A stretch of 45,322 nucleotides of DNA from Bacillota bacterium (lineage in GTDB: Bacteria > Bacillota > Sulfobacillia > JAJZIM01). The DNA lies in assembly GCA_021810565.1 (NCBI GenBank), contig JAJZIM010000019.1:1-45322 (forward strand), read 5' to 3'. Shown one piece after another: positions 1 through 7,562 of the stretch; position 1 is the first letter of the stretch; each line of letters starts with the position of its first letter. Both the position numbers and the translations under genes were made by a program. Below the pieces are notes generated by a model. The model was not told the DNA's origin and ran no database searches. It saw only the letters and a list, made by a program, of their open reading frames with translations.

Positions 1-1993
1 CGTCCGCCAGCACCATGTCCGCCGCCTCCCGCGCCACGTCGGTCCCGCCCCTTCCCATGGCCACCCCGATGTCCGCCGCCTTCAGCGCGGGGGCGTCGTT
101 CACCCCGTCCCCGGTCATGGCCACCACCCGGCCCTGCCGATGCAGGGCCTCCACCAGCCGCAGCTTCTGGCCGGGGGAAACCCGGGCCCACACCGCGCAC
201 TCCTCCACGGCGCGCCCCAGGGCAGCCGGCTCCAGCTCCTCCAGCTCCCGGCCCTGGCGCACCCGCACCGGCGGGTCGGTCAGGCCCACCTCCTCCGCCA
301 GGGCCGCCGCCGTGCGCGGATGGTCCCCGGTAGCCATCAGCACCCGGATGCCCGCCCGCCGGCACCGGGCCAGCGCCTCGCCCACCTCGGGGCGGGGCGG
401 ATCCGCCAACCCAACCAGGCCCAGGAAGGTGTAGCCGGCCGGGGGCACCTGCCCCCCGCCCCCCGCCGGCAGGGGCTGCCAGGCCAGGGCCAGCACCCGC
501 AAAGCCCCGTCGGCCATGGCCTCGGCCGCCGCCTGGATGCGCCCGACCGCGGCGTCATCCAACCCCTCCCGCTCCCGGTTGCGTTGCCAAAAACTGCATT
601 TGCCCAGAACCACCTCCGGCGCCCCCTTGAGGTACGCCGCCTGCTCCCGGCCCGTGCGGCACCGCACCCGCATGTGCCGCCGCTCCGGCTCGAAGGGCAC
701 CTCCGCCAGACGCTCCCAGCGCCGCAGCTCCGGGATGATCCCCGCCCGGGCCGCCTCCCGCAAAAGGGCCACCTCGGTGGGATCGCCCCACTCCCGGCCC
801 GCCGCAATGGAGGCGTCGTTGCAAAGCGCCCCCGCCAGCAGGGCCAGCTCGAGGGCGCGGTCCTGGGCCGGCCAAACCTGCCCCGACTCCCCCACGAAGC
901 CGCGGCCCTGGGGCCGCAAAAGCCGCTCCCCCACGAAGAGCCGGCGCACCGCCAGCTCGTTGCGGGTGAGGGTGCCGGTCTTGTCCGTCACCACCACCGT
1001 GGCGCAGCCAAGGGTCTCCACCGCCGGCAGCCGGCGGATCACCGCCCGACGGCGGATCATCCGCTGCACCCCCACCGCCAGGGCGATGGTCACCACGGCC
1101 GGCAGCCCCTCGGGAATGGCGGCCACCGCCAGGCTCACGCCCACCAGGAGCATGCGGTAGGGGGCCTCGCCCCGGGCGATGCCGACGGCCACCACCCCGG
1201 CGCAAAGCGCCAGGCAGGCGGCCACCAGGTATTTCCCCAGCTCCTCCAGCCGGCGCTGCAGCGGGGTCGGCTCCTCCCGCCGGGTGCGGATCAGCTCGGC
1301 GATGCGTCCCAACTGGGTGCGCATCCCCGTGGCCACCACCAAGGCCTTGCCCCGGCCCCGCACCACCGCCGTGCCCAGGTGCACGACATTGCTTCGCTCC
1401 GCGGCCGGGGTGTCCGGCGGGTGCGTCCCCGGGCCCTTGCCCGCAGGGCGGGATTCCCCGGTCAACAGCGACTCGTCGACCGCCAGCCCCGCCGCCTCCA
1501 ACACCCGAGCATCCGCGGGCACCCGCGAGCCGGCCTCCAAAAGGATCACGTCCCCCGGCACCAACTCCGTCGCGGACAACTGCCGCGGCAAGCCGTCCCG
1601 CAAGACCACGCAGGCGGGGGCGTTCAGCCGCTCGAGGGCCCGCAGGGCCTGCTGGGCCCGGCTCTCCTGCACCAAGCCCAGGACGGCGTTCAACAGAACG
1701 ATGGCCAGGATGGTCACCCCGTCTCCCCACTCCCCCAGGAGCAGGGACACGGCGGTGGCCCCCAGCAGCACCAGCACCATGGTGTCGGCCAGTTGGCGCA
1801 GGAAAAGGGTGCACGCCGAGGTCGGCCGCTGGGCCACCACGGTGTTGGGGCCCCAGCGTTCCCACCGCTGGCGCGCCTCCCGCTGGGTGAGCCCGAGTTG
1901 CGGGTCGCAGGCCAACTCGCGCACCAGTTCACCCACTGCCAAGGCGTGCCAAGGCGACCCCGCCGCGGTTTGGGCTATCCGCTGCCTTCCCAT
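1..1993 (-). CDS. Calcium-type P-type ATPase (partial, 3' end outside window)
   Basis: Cation-pumping P-type ATPase of the inner membrane, read right to left from an ATG at 1993; its C-terminal end lies beyond the left edge. Visible in order: an N-terminal cation-ATPase segment, two hydrophobic helices, the actuator motif TGES (about 1455), PEGLP of the fourth helix (about 1101-1114), the phosphorylation motif DKTGTLT (967-985), a nucleotide-binding domain, and the hinge TGDGVNDAP (about 95-119). PEGLP is typical of P2 (Ca2+ or Mn2+ type) pumps rather than the CPx heavy-metal pumps. An earlier in-frame ATG at 2026 meets a stop after seven codons, so 1993 is the first usable ATG; a GTG further in is possible because the GGAG before the ATG is only one base away. 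The gene diverges from the operon that starts at 2155. Family is certain; the ion is inferred. Confidence 0.93.
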   Translation of the reverse strand, partial: MGRQRIAQTAAGSPWHALAVGELVRELACDPQLGLTQREARQRWERWGPNTVVAQRPTSACTLFLRQLADTMVLVLLGATAVSLLLGEWGDGVTILAIVLLNAVLGLVQESRAQQALRALERLNAPACVVLRDGLPRQLSATELVPGDVILLEAGSRVPADARVLEAAGLAVDESLLTGESRPAGKGPGTHPPDTPAAERSNVVHLGTAVVRGRGKALVVATGMRTQLGRIAELIRTRREEPTPLQRRLEELGKYLVAACLALCAGVVAVGIARGEAPYRMLLVGVSLAVAAIPEGLPAVVTIALAVGVQRMIRRRAVIRRLPAVETLGCATVVVTDKTGTLTRNELAVRRLFVGERLLRPQGRGFVGESGQVWPAQDRALELALLAGALCNDASIAAGREWGDPTEVALLREAARAGIIPELRRWERLAEVPFEPERRHMRVRCRTGREQAAYLKGAPEVVLGKCSFWQRNREREGLDDAAVGRIQAAAEAMADGALRVLALAWQPLPAGGGGQVPPAGYTFLGLVGLADPPRPEVGEALARCRRAGIRVLMATGDHPRTAAALAEEVGLTDPPVRVRQGRELEELEPAALGRAVEECAVWARVSPGQKLRLVEALHRQGRVVAMTGDGVNDAPALKAADIGVAMGRGGTDVAREAADMVLAD

Positions 1994-2084
1994 GCTCCAT
2001 GCCTATGCCGCCGGATCCGGGGCCATGCGGCCCCCAAGAGGCGCCTCCCCCTCCGCCCCGCCGCGGCCCAAGCAAGACCGGTTT

Positions 2085-2138
2085 TTCATGAATGCTTCAC
2101 GCGGCTTTCATCACGGATTAAGGATGGTCTGCGAGGCT
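2085..2138 (+). promoter_or_regulatory. Direct-repeat array 1 (OmpR/PhoB-type box) and possible -10
   Basis: Four pentamers, TTCAT (2085), TTCAC (2096), TTCAT (2107) and TTAAG (2118), are spaced exactly 11 bp apart. This is one helical turn, the layout bound by tandem OmpR/PhoB-family regulators. Ten bases after the last pentamer lies GAGGCT (2133-2138), which keeps only the A and T of a -10 box. The array precedes the glycosidase-UbiA-DprE operon. Three similar arrays occur further right with the same distance to a possible -10. The repeats are directly visible; binding by the response regulator at 6870 is inference. Confidence 0.72.
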
Positions 2139-2154
2139 GAAGGCAGCATGGGAG

Positions 2155-3861
2155 GTGAGCCTCACGCCGCATCGTCCTCGCCGGTTCCGCTTGCGCCTTG
2201 GCCGGGTGCTGCTCCTGGCCCTGCTGCCGGTGGGGCTGTGGCTGTGGCTGCGCCCGTCATCCCATGAGCAGGCCGAGCCGGTGCCGTCGACGTCAATTGC
2301 CTCCATCGTTCATGCCCTACCCGCCAACGTGCGCCTTGCGGGTACCCCCGCCGGCCCTGCCGCCGCGGTGGCCCTCGCCGGTCCCGCCGCTCAGCCGCGC
2401 CGGGTGTTGCTGGACGCAGCGGTGGGCGGCGCATCCGCCCGCCTGGAGACCGCCTCGGTGCGCTGGTCCGGGAACCGCCTCACCTCCCTGCGGCTCACCG
2501 GCCCCTTCCTCCGAGCCACCTCGGCCGCGCAAACCGACCTGGGGACCGCCGCCGGCTACATCTTCTACGCCACGCAGGTGGCCGGCCAGTATCAAACCGT
2601 CACCCTCGCCGTCCCGGCCGGACGCACCTGGGTCTTCGCCTTCCGCCGTCCGCAGGCCGCCGTGCGCCTGTCCTGGTCCCCCGGCGCCACCCCGTCCTTG
2701 GCGGTGTATCGCCGCGGGTCCCATGGCCCCTGGCGGCGGGCCACCATCCGGCTGAACCGGGGCACTCCCGGCAGCTCCTCGCCGGCCTTGGCCGAGGTGC
2801 GCGCCCCGGTCAACCACAACTCTCTCTTCATCCGTCTGGTGGAGGGAGTACGCCGGCACCTGGGGTCCCCCCTGGTGGCGGGCATAGAGAACGCCTGGTA
2901 CTCCTTGGCGGACCTGGTCCATCGCAGTCTGTACGCCCTGGGCCATCATCCGGTCCACGTCCACGCCTCCAGTCCCGCCCCGACGGCCACCCGCACCCGC
3001 AACACCGGCCTGCCGGGGAACCTTGCCGTGCCCGCCGCCTGGCCGCAGGCCACCGGGGAAGGGGTGTGGCAGCCGGTCGGCCCGTCGGTGCACGGGGTTC
3101 CGGCCATGGAGCGCACCTTCCTGCATCCGGACCCCGCCCGGCCCTACGCCACCGTGGATCTGGTCTGGATCAACCCGCGCGCCCTGCATCTGCACCTGGT
3201 GGCCGGCACCCGCCAGCCCCGCGCCGCCTCGGGCATCCACGGTCCCGGCGAGATCCCCGTCTCGTCCGCCCTGCGCCGCCGGGTGGTGGCCGCCTTCAAT
3301 GCCGGCTTCAAGACCGCCAGCGGATCCTTCGGGGAGCAGGTGAACGGGGAACTCTACACGCGCCCCGTGCCCGGACTGGCCACCTTGGCCATCTACCGCA
3401 GCGGTCGGGTGGCTCTGGGCACCTGGGGCCGGCAGGTGGGCGCCGCCCCCAGCCTGGTATCTTTCCGCCAAAATCTACCTTTGATCGTGGACCACGGAAA
3501 GCTCAGCCCTCTCCTGGACCAGCCCAGCGCCTGGGGCGCGGTGGTGGGCAACTCGACCTTTGTTTGGCGCTCGGGCATCGGGATCACCCCCCAAGGCGAC
3601 CTCATCTACGCCGCCGGGGTACCCCTGTCCGCCGCCACCCTGGCCCGCTCCCTGCTGCAGGCCGGCTGTGGGCGCGCCATGCAGCTGGACATCAACAGCT
3701 ACTGGGTGACCTTCAACTTCTACCGTTGGACGGGCACCACCCTGCACGGCCACAAGCTGCTGCCCTCCATGGTGCGCTCCTCCGACCGCTACCTGCGGCC
3801 GGACACCCGGGACTTCTTCTATCTCACCCTGCCGTCCGCCGGAGGGAGGTCGGCCGGATGA
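2155..3861 (+). CDS. Membrane-anchored phosphodiester glycosidase (NAGPA)-like protein
   Basis: A 568-residue protein with an arginine-rich N-terminus, one hydrophobic helix (about residues 16-35), a long unassigned region (about 40-320) and a C-terminal phosphodiester glycosidase-type domain (about 335-560). The domain shows NAGFKTASGSFGE and, near the end, AMQLDINSYW, resembling the NAGPA/DUF2233 family that cleaves sugar-1-phosphodiesters. The active part probably faces outward. The start is a GTG whose only Shine-Dalgarno (GGGAGG) abuts it directly, so a later start is possible. It overlaps the next gene by four bases (ATGA), which suggests translational coupling with the UbiA-DprE genes and a role in a cell-surface phosphodiester polymer. 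The substrate is unknown. Confidence 0.78.
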   Translation: MSLTPHRPRRFRLRLGRVLLLALLPVGLWLWLRPSSHEQAEPVPSTSIASIVHALPANVRLAGTPAGPAAAVALAGPAAQPRRVLLDAAVGGASARLETASVRWSGNRLTSLRLTGPFLRATSAAQTDLGTAAGYIFYATQVAGQYQTVTLAVPAGRTWVFAFRRPQAAVRLSWSPGATPSLAVYRRGSHGPWRRATIRLNRGTPGSSSPALAEVRAPVNHNSLFIRLVEGVRRHLGSPLVAGIENAWYSLADLVHRSLYALGHHPVHVHASSPAPTATRTRNTGLPGNLAVPAAWPQATGEGVWQPVGPSVHGVPAMERTFLHPDPARPYATVDLVWINPRALHLHLVAGTRQPRAASGIHGPGEIPVSSALRRRVVAAFNAGFKTASGSFGEQVNGELYTRPVPGLATLAIYRSGRVALGTWGRQVGAAPSLVSFRQNLPLIVDHGKLSPLLDQPSAWGAVVGNSTFVWRSGIGITPQGDLIYAAGVPLSAATLARSLLQAGCGRAMQLDINSYWVTFNFYRWTGTTLHGHKLLPSMVRSSDRYLRPDTRDFFYLTLPSAGGRSAG

Positions 3862-4730
3862 GTACCATCGGTGCCCTGTGGGAGTTGGCCCGGCCCCGGC
3901 AATGGTCCAAGAACGCCTTCGTGCTGGCGGCACCCCTTTTCTCCGCCCGGCTGGCAAGTCCGCCCGTCTTGGAACGTTCTTTGCTGTTGGTCGCGGCCTT
4001 TTGCCTCCTATCCAGTGCCGTCTACGCCGCCAACGACCTGTGGGACCGGCGGTGGGATCGAGGCAATCCTTTGAAGCGCCACCGCCCGCTGTCCTCGGGG
4101 AGGATCACTCCCGGGGCCGCCGTTTCCTTCGCCCTGGCCCTCGGCTTCCTGGGTCTGGGGACAACTTGGTGGTCCGGCCCCTCGGCCCTCCCTCCCGCGG
4201 CGGCCTTCCTGGGTCTGAACCTGCTCTATTCGCTGGTGCTCAAAGGTCTCGTGCTCATCGACGTCTTCGCCATCGCGGCCAGTTTCTTGCTGCGCGCCTT
4301 GGCAGGCGCGGCCCTGGTCGGCGTAGCCGCCTCCCCTTGGCTGTTCATCTGCACCATCTTGCTGGCCCTGTTTCTGGGCTTCGCCAAACGCCGGCACGAA
4401 CTGTCCCTGCTGGGGGAAGCCGCCGCCAGCTGCCGACGCGTCCTGGGGGAGTACTCCCTCGCCTTCCTGGACCATCTCCTGACCGTCCTGGTAGCGTCCC
4501 TGCTCATGGCCTACAGCCTCTGGGCCCTCTCGCGAACCCCCGCCCACTCCCCCTACCTGATCGGTACCGTTCCCCTGGTGGCCTACGGCATCTTCCGCTA
4601 CCTGTACCTGGTGCACCGCCGGCAGGCCGGGGCGGCCCCGGAGGAGGTGCCGCTGCGGGACCGCCCGCTCCTGGCCACCGTGCTCCTGTGGGGTGCCGCC
4701 GTGAGCGTCCTGACCTATCTGCCCCATTAA
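3858..4730 (+). CDS. ubiA: UbiA-family prenyltransferase, decaprenyl-phosphate phosphoribosyltransferase-like
   Basis: A 290-residue polytopic membrane protein of the UbiA superfamily. The first aspartate-rich motif is visible as NDLWDRRWDR (D60, D63, D67). The second conserved loop is represented by LIDVFAIAASFLLR. Because the next two genes encode DprE1- and DprE2-like enzymes, the best functional match is decaprenyl-phosphate 5-phosphoribosyltransferase, which joins PRPP to a polyprenyl phosphate. The start ATG overlaps the preceding stop (3858-3861) and has a strong GGAGGGAGG upstream. No separate phosphatase for the phosphoribosyl product is seen in the cluster. The family is clear; substrate specificity rests on gene context. 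Confidence 0.85.
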   Translation: MSTIGALWELARPRQWSKNAFVLAAPLFSARLASPPVLERSLLLVAAFCLLSSAVYAANDLWDRRWDRGNPLKRHRPLSSGRITPGAAVSFALALGFLGLGTTWWSGPSALPPAAAFLGLNLLYSLVLKGLVLIDVFAIAASFLLRALAGAALVGVAASPWLFICTILLALFLGFAKRRHELSLLGEAAASCRRVLGEYSLAFLDHLLTVLVASLLMAYSLWALSRTPAHSPYLIGTVPLVAYGIFRYLYLVHRRQAGAAPEEVPLRDRPLLATVLLWGAAVSVLTYLPH

Positions 4731-4747
4731 GTCCGGGAGGGATCACC

Positions 4748-6097
4748 ATGATGATTTGGAAGCCCGAGCGCCTGGCCGGCTGGGGCAATCACCCGTCCCA
4801 GCTGTGCCGCGTGGCTCGGCCGGAGCGGCTGCGGGAACTGCGGGAACTCTCCGTCGCCCCCGGGGGCACCCTGGCCTGGCGCGGCCTCGGCCGCAGCTAC
4901 GGGGATGCCAGCCTGAATGCCGGAGATGGCGTGGTGCTGCTGGGCCGCCTCAACCGCTTCCGGGAGTTCGATCCCTCCACCGGCCTCCTGGAGTGCGAGG
5001 CGGGAGCATCGCTGGCCGACATCATCGCCTGTTTCCTGCCTCGCGGCTTCTTCCCGCCGGTGACGCCGGGCACCCGGGCCGTCACCGTGGGCGGGGCGGT
5101 GGCCTGCGACGTCCACGGCAAGAACCACCACCGGGACGGTGCCTTCTCGGCCCACGTGTCGGAGCTGACCCTGCTCACCGTCGGAGGACAGTTGCTGCGC
5201 TGCTCCCGGCGGGAGCACCCCGACGTCTTTTGGGCCACCGTCGGCGGCATGGGCCTGACCGGCTGCATCGTCACGGTGCGCCTCGCCTTGCAGCGGGTAT
5301 CCTCGGCCTTCCTGACGGTGGTCCAACGACGCACCGCCGACTTGCAGCAGACCATGCAGCAGCTCGCCACCCTGGACGCCGAGCACCGGTATACGGTGGC
5401 CTGGGTGGACGGCATGGCCGGCGGCCGCTCCCTGGGCCGCGCCGTGGTGAGTGGCGCCGACCACGCCTCCGGGGCCCCAGCGGGCCGAGGACCGCTCTCG
5501 CCGCCGGCACACCGGAGGGGGACGGTGCCGTTTCCCGCTCCCAACTGGTTCCTGTCGCCGACCATGGTGCGCGGCTTCGGCGCCCTGCGCTACCACCGGT
5601 CAGCGGACGGTGCCCGCTATCTGGCGGACTTCGACGCCTTCTTCTATCCTCTGGACTCCCTCGCCCATTGGAACCGCCTGTACGGTCGCCGCGGTTTCCT
5701 GCAATATCAATTCGTGCTCCCGGAGGCGACGGCGCTCGAGGGGATGACCCGCGTGCTGGAGACCCTGCACCGGGCCGGGCACCCACCCTTCCTGGCCGTC
5801 TTGAAACGCCTGGGGGCGGCCGGGGAAGGCCTGCTCTCCTTTCCCCGCGCCGGCTACACCCTGGCGCTGGATCTGCCGGTGGGTCCGCCGGAGCTGTTCG
5901 CCTTGCTGCGCCGCCTGGACGAGGAGGTGGCCTTCCGCGGCGGTCGGGTCTACCTGGCCAAGGACGCCCGGTTGGCCCCCGACCTCTTCCGGGCCATGTA
6001 TCCGCAGTTGCCGGCCTTCCTGGCCCTGAAAGAGCGTCTGGACCCGGACGGCCGTCTCGCCACCTCCCTCTCCCGTCGGCTGGGGATCACGGCATGA
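4748..6097 (+). CDS. dprE1: FAD-binding oxidoreductase, DprE1-like (polyprenylphosphoryl-ribose 2-oxidase)
   Basis: A 449-residue FAD-linked oxidase. The N-terminal FAD-binding part shows RGLGRSYGDASLN (about 45-57) and CDVHGKNHH (120-128), both close to the mycobacterial DprE1 signature. The C-terminal substrate domain ends with LAKDAR (K405, matching the essential lysine of DprE1) and RLDPDGRLATSLSRRLG. DprE1 oxidises the 2'-hydroxyl of decaprenylphosphoryl-ribose, the first half of its epimerisation to the arabinose lipid donor. The cysteine attacked by benzothiazinones (Cys387 in M. tuberculosis, within NICVDFP) is alanine here (A373, in TLALDLP). The Shine-Dalgarno GGGAGGGAT lies upstream of the ATG at 4748, and the gene overlaps dprE2 by four bases. 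Confidence 0.9.
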   Translation: MMIWKPERLAGWGNHPSQLCRVARPERLRELRELSVAPGGTLAWRGLGRSYGDASLNAGDGVVLLGRLNRFREFDPSTGLLECEAGASLADIIACFLPRGFFPPVTPGTRAVTVGGAVACDVHGKNHHRDGAFSAHVSELTLLTVGGQLLRCSRREHPDVFWATVGGMGLTGCIVTVRLALQRVSSAFLTVVQRRTADLQQTMQQLATLDAEHRYTVAWVDGMAGGRSLGRAVVSGADHASGAPAGRGPLSPPAHRRGTVPFPAPNWFLSPTMVRGFGALRYHRSADGARYLADFDAFFYPLDSLAHWNRLYGRRGFLQYQFVLPEATALEGMTRVLETLHRAGHPPFLAVLKRLGAAGEGLLSFPRAGYTLALDLPVGPPELFALLRRLDEEVAFRGGRVYLAKDARLAPDLFRAMYPQLPAFLALKERLDPDGRLATSLSRRLGITA

Positions 6098-6828
6098 GCC
6101 GCGGTACCTTTCTGGTGGTCGGGGCCACCTCCACCATCGGCCGATGCGTGGCGCGGCGCCTGGCCGCGGAGGGCTGCGGGCTTTGTCTCACCGGCCGCGA
6201 CCCGGAAGAGCTGGCGGCCGTGGCAGCGGATATCGCCGTCCGCTGCGGCCGCCCGCCGCTTGCCGTGCCTTTGGAGGCCCGGGACTTCGGCTCCTACCCC
6301 GCGCTCATGGATGCCTGCGGTGCGATCCCCGGCGGGTTGGCCGGCGCGGTGATCACCTGGGGAATGCCGGAGGATCCCCTGGCCCGCACCGACCCCGCCG
6401 CAACGGCGCAGGTCGTCGAGGTGAACCTGACGGCCCCCGCCCTCTTGCTGGAATGGCTGGCCGACCGGCTGGGGCCGGGATCCTGTCTGGCGGTGCTTTC
6501 CTCGGTGGCGGGCGACCGCGGGCGGGCGGACACCCGCCTTTACGGCGCCGCCAAGGCCGGCCTGAACGTGTTCCTGGCGGGTCTGCGGGCCCATTGCGAC
6601 CGCCGGGGGATCCGGGTGCTGACGGTGAAGCTGGGGCGGGTGGATACCCGGCTGAGTTTCGGCCTGGCCGGAGCCTTCTTGGCCATATCGCCGGAGTCGG
6701 CGGCCAAGGCCGTGGTGCGCTCTTTGCGGCGCGGGCGAGGCACCGTGTACATCCCCGGTTGGTGGCGCTGGATCATGCTGGCCCTGCGGTCCCTGCCGGA
6801 GGGCCTCTTCCGACGCCTCCCCCGATGA
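6094..6828 (+). CDS. dprE2: Short-chain dehydrogenase, DprE2-like
   Basis: A 244-residue short-chain dehydrogenase/reductase. It shows the N-terminal nucleotide-binding motif GATSTIG (about residues 10-16), an SSVAG catalytic serine segment and YGAAK as the Tyr-xxx-Lys catalytic pair. DprE2 reduces the keto intermediate made by DprE1, completing ribose-to-arabinose epimerisation on the lipid carrier. Its place directly after the DprE1-like gene, with a four-base ATGA overlap, supports that assignment over a general SDR. The C-terminus carries a hydrophobic stretch (WWRWIMLALRSL) that could hold it to the membrane. The stop at 6826-6828 overlaps an alternative ATG of the response regulator. 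Confidence 0.85.
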   Translation: MSRGTFLVVGATSTIGRCVARRLAAEGCGLCLTGRDPEELAAVAADIAVRCGRPPLAVPLEARDFGSYPALMDACGAIPGGLAGAVITWGMPEDPLARTDPAATAQVVEVNLTAPALLLEWLADRLGPGSCLAVLSSVAGDRGRADTRLYGAAKAGLNVFLAGLRAHCDRRGIRVLTVKLGRVDTRLSFGLAGAFLAISPESAAKAVVRSLRRGRGTVYIPGWWRWIMLALRSLPEGLFRRLPR

Positions 6829-6844
6829 ACCAGCCGTCTACAAG

Positions 6845-6853
6845 TGATACAAT
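6845..6853 (+). promoter_or_regulatory. Possible extended -10 promoter before the response regulator
   Basis: TGATACAAT fits an extended -10 (TG, one base, TACAAT). No good -35 is seen. Transcription would start near 6860, close to the Shine-Dalgarno of the response-regulator gene, so it would give a very short leader. It could provide expression of the two-component genes independent of the upstream operon. Confidence 0.3.
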
Positions 6854-6869
6854 CCAGGAGAGCGAGGTG

Positions 6870-7562
6870 ATGGACATGCCCACGCCGCAAAACGTGCTGG
6901 TGGTGGAAGATGAGGAGCACCTGGCCCACATGTTGGAGCTGGAGCTCACCCATCAAGGCTATCGGGTAGGCAAGGCGGCCACCGGGCCGGAAGGCCTGAG
7001 CATGGCCCTGGCGGGTCCTTGGGACGCCGTCATCCTGGACCTGATGCTGCCGGAAATGGACGGTCTGTCGGTGTGCCGCCACATCCGGGAGCGCTCCGCG
7101 GTGCCGATCATCATCCTGACGGCCAAGGGCGAGGTGGAGGACCGGGTATCCGGCCTGGATGCCGGCGCCGACGACTACCTGCCCAAGCCGTTCCATCCCG
7201 AAGAGTTGCTGGCCCGCATCCGGGCCGTGCTGCGCCGCCGCGCCCGCGGCGACCGGCCGGAGGAGGAGTTGCAGGTGGACGACCTGGTGCTGAACCTGAA
7301 CACCCGGGAGGTGCGCCGGGCCGGTCAGCTCGTGCACCTCACCCGCAACGAGTTCGAGCTCTTGCGCTTCCTCATGGACAACTCCCCCTGGGTGATGACC
7401 CGGGAAATGATCCTGGAGCGGGTGTGGGGCTACGACTACCTGGGTTCCAGCAACATCATCGACGTGTACATCCGCCGACTGCGCAGCCGGGTGGACGATC
7501 CGTTTCCCGCGAAATTGATCCACAGCGTCCGCGGCGTGGGCTATGTACTCAAGACGCTTTAG
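6870..7562 (+). CDS. OmpR/PhoB-family response regulator
   Basis: A 230-residue transcription regulator. The receiver domain (about 8-120) has the acidic pocket VVEDEE (E13, D14), phospho-acceptor D57 in ILDLMLPEMDG, the conserved threonine in ILTAKG and lysine in YLPKPF. The winged-helix DNA-binding domain (about 135-228) ends with the typical DVYIRRLRSRVDD and IHSVRGVGYVL. The start ATG at 6870 is favoured by AGGAGAG at 6856-6862; an in-frame ATG at 6825 overlapping the dprE2 stop is possible. It overlaps the kinase gene by 20 bases. Regulators of this class bind direct repeats spaced 10-11 bp, and four such arrays surround this gene; I infer they are its targets. The stimulus is unknown. 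Confidence 0.95.
   Translation: MDMPTPQNVLVVEDEEHLAHMLELELTHQGYRVGKAATGPEGLSMALAGPWDAVILDLMLPEMDGLSVCRHIRERSAVPIIILTAKGEVEDRVSGLDAGADDYLPKPFHPEELLARIRAVLRRRARGDRPEEELQVDDLVLNLNTREVRRAGQLVHLTRNEFELLRFLMDNSPWVMTREMILERVWGYDYLGSSNIIDVYIRRLRSRVDDPFPAKLIHSVRGVGYVLKTL

Noticed and set aside
140-2140. Long rightward open frame of 666 codons
   Set aside because: It lies opposite the P-type ATPase, whose motifs are unmistakable. Its composition (Pro, His, Arg, Gly-rich) is the usual antisense shadow in high-GC DNA.
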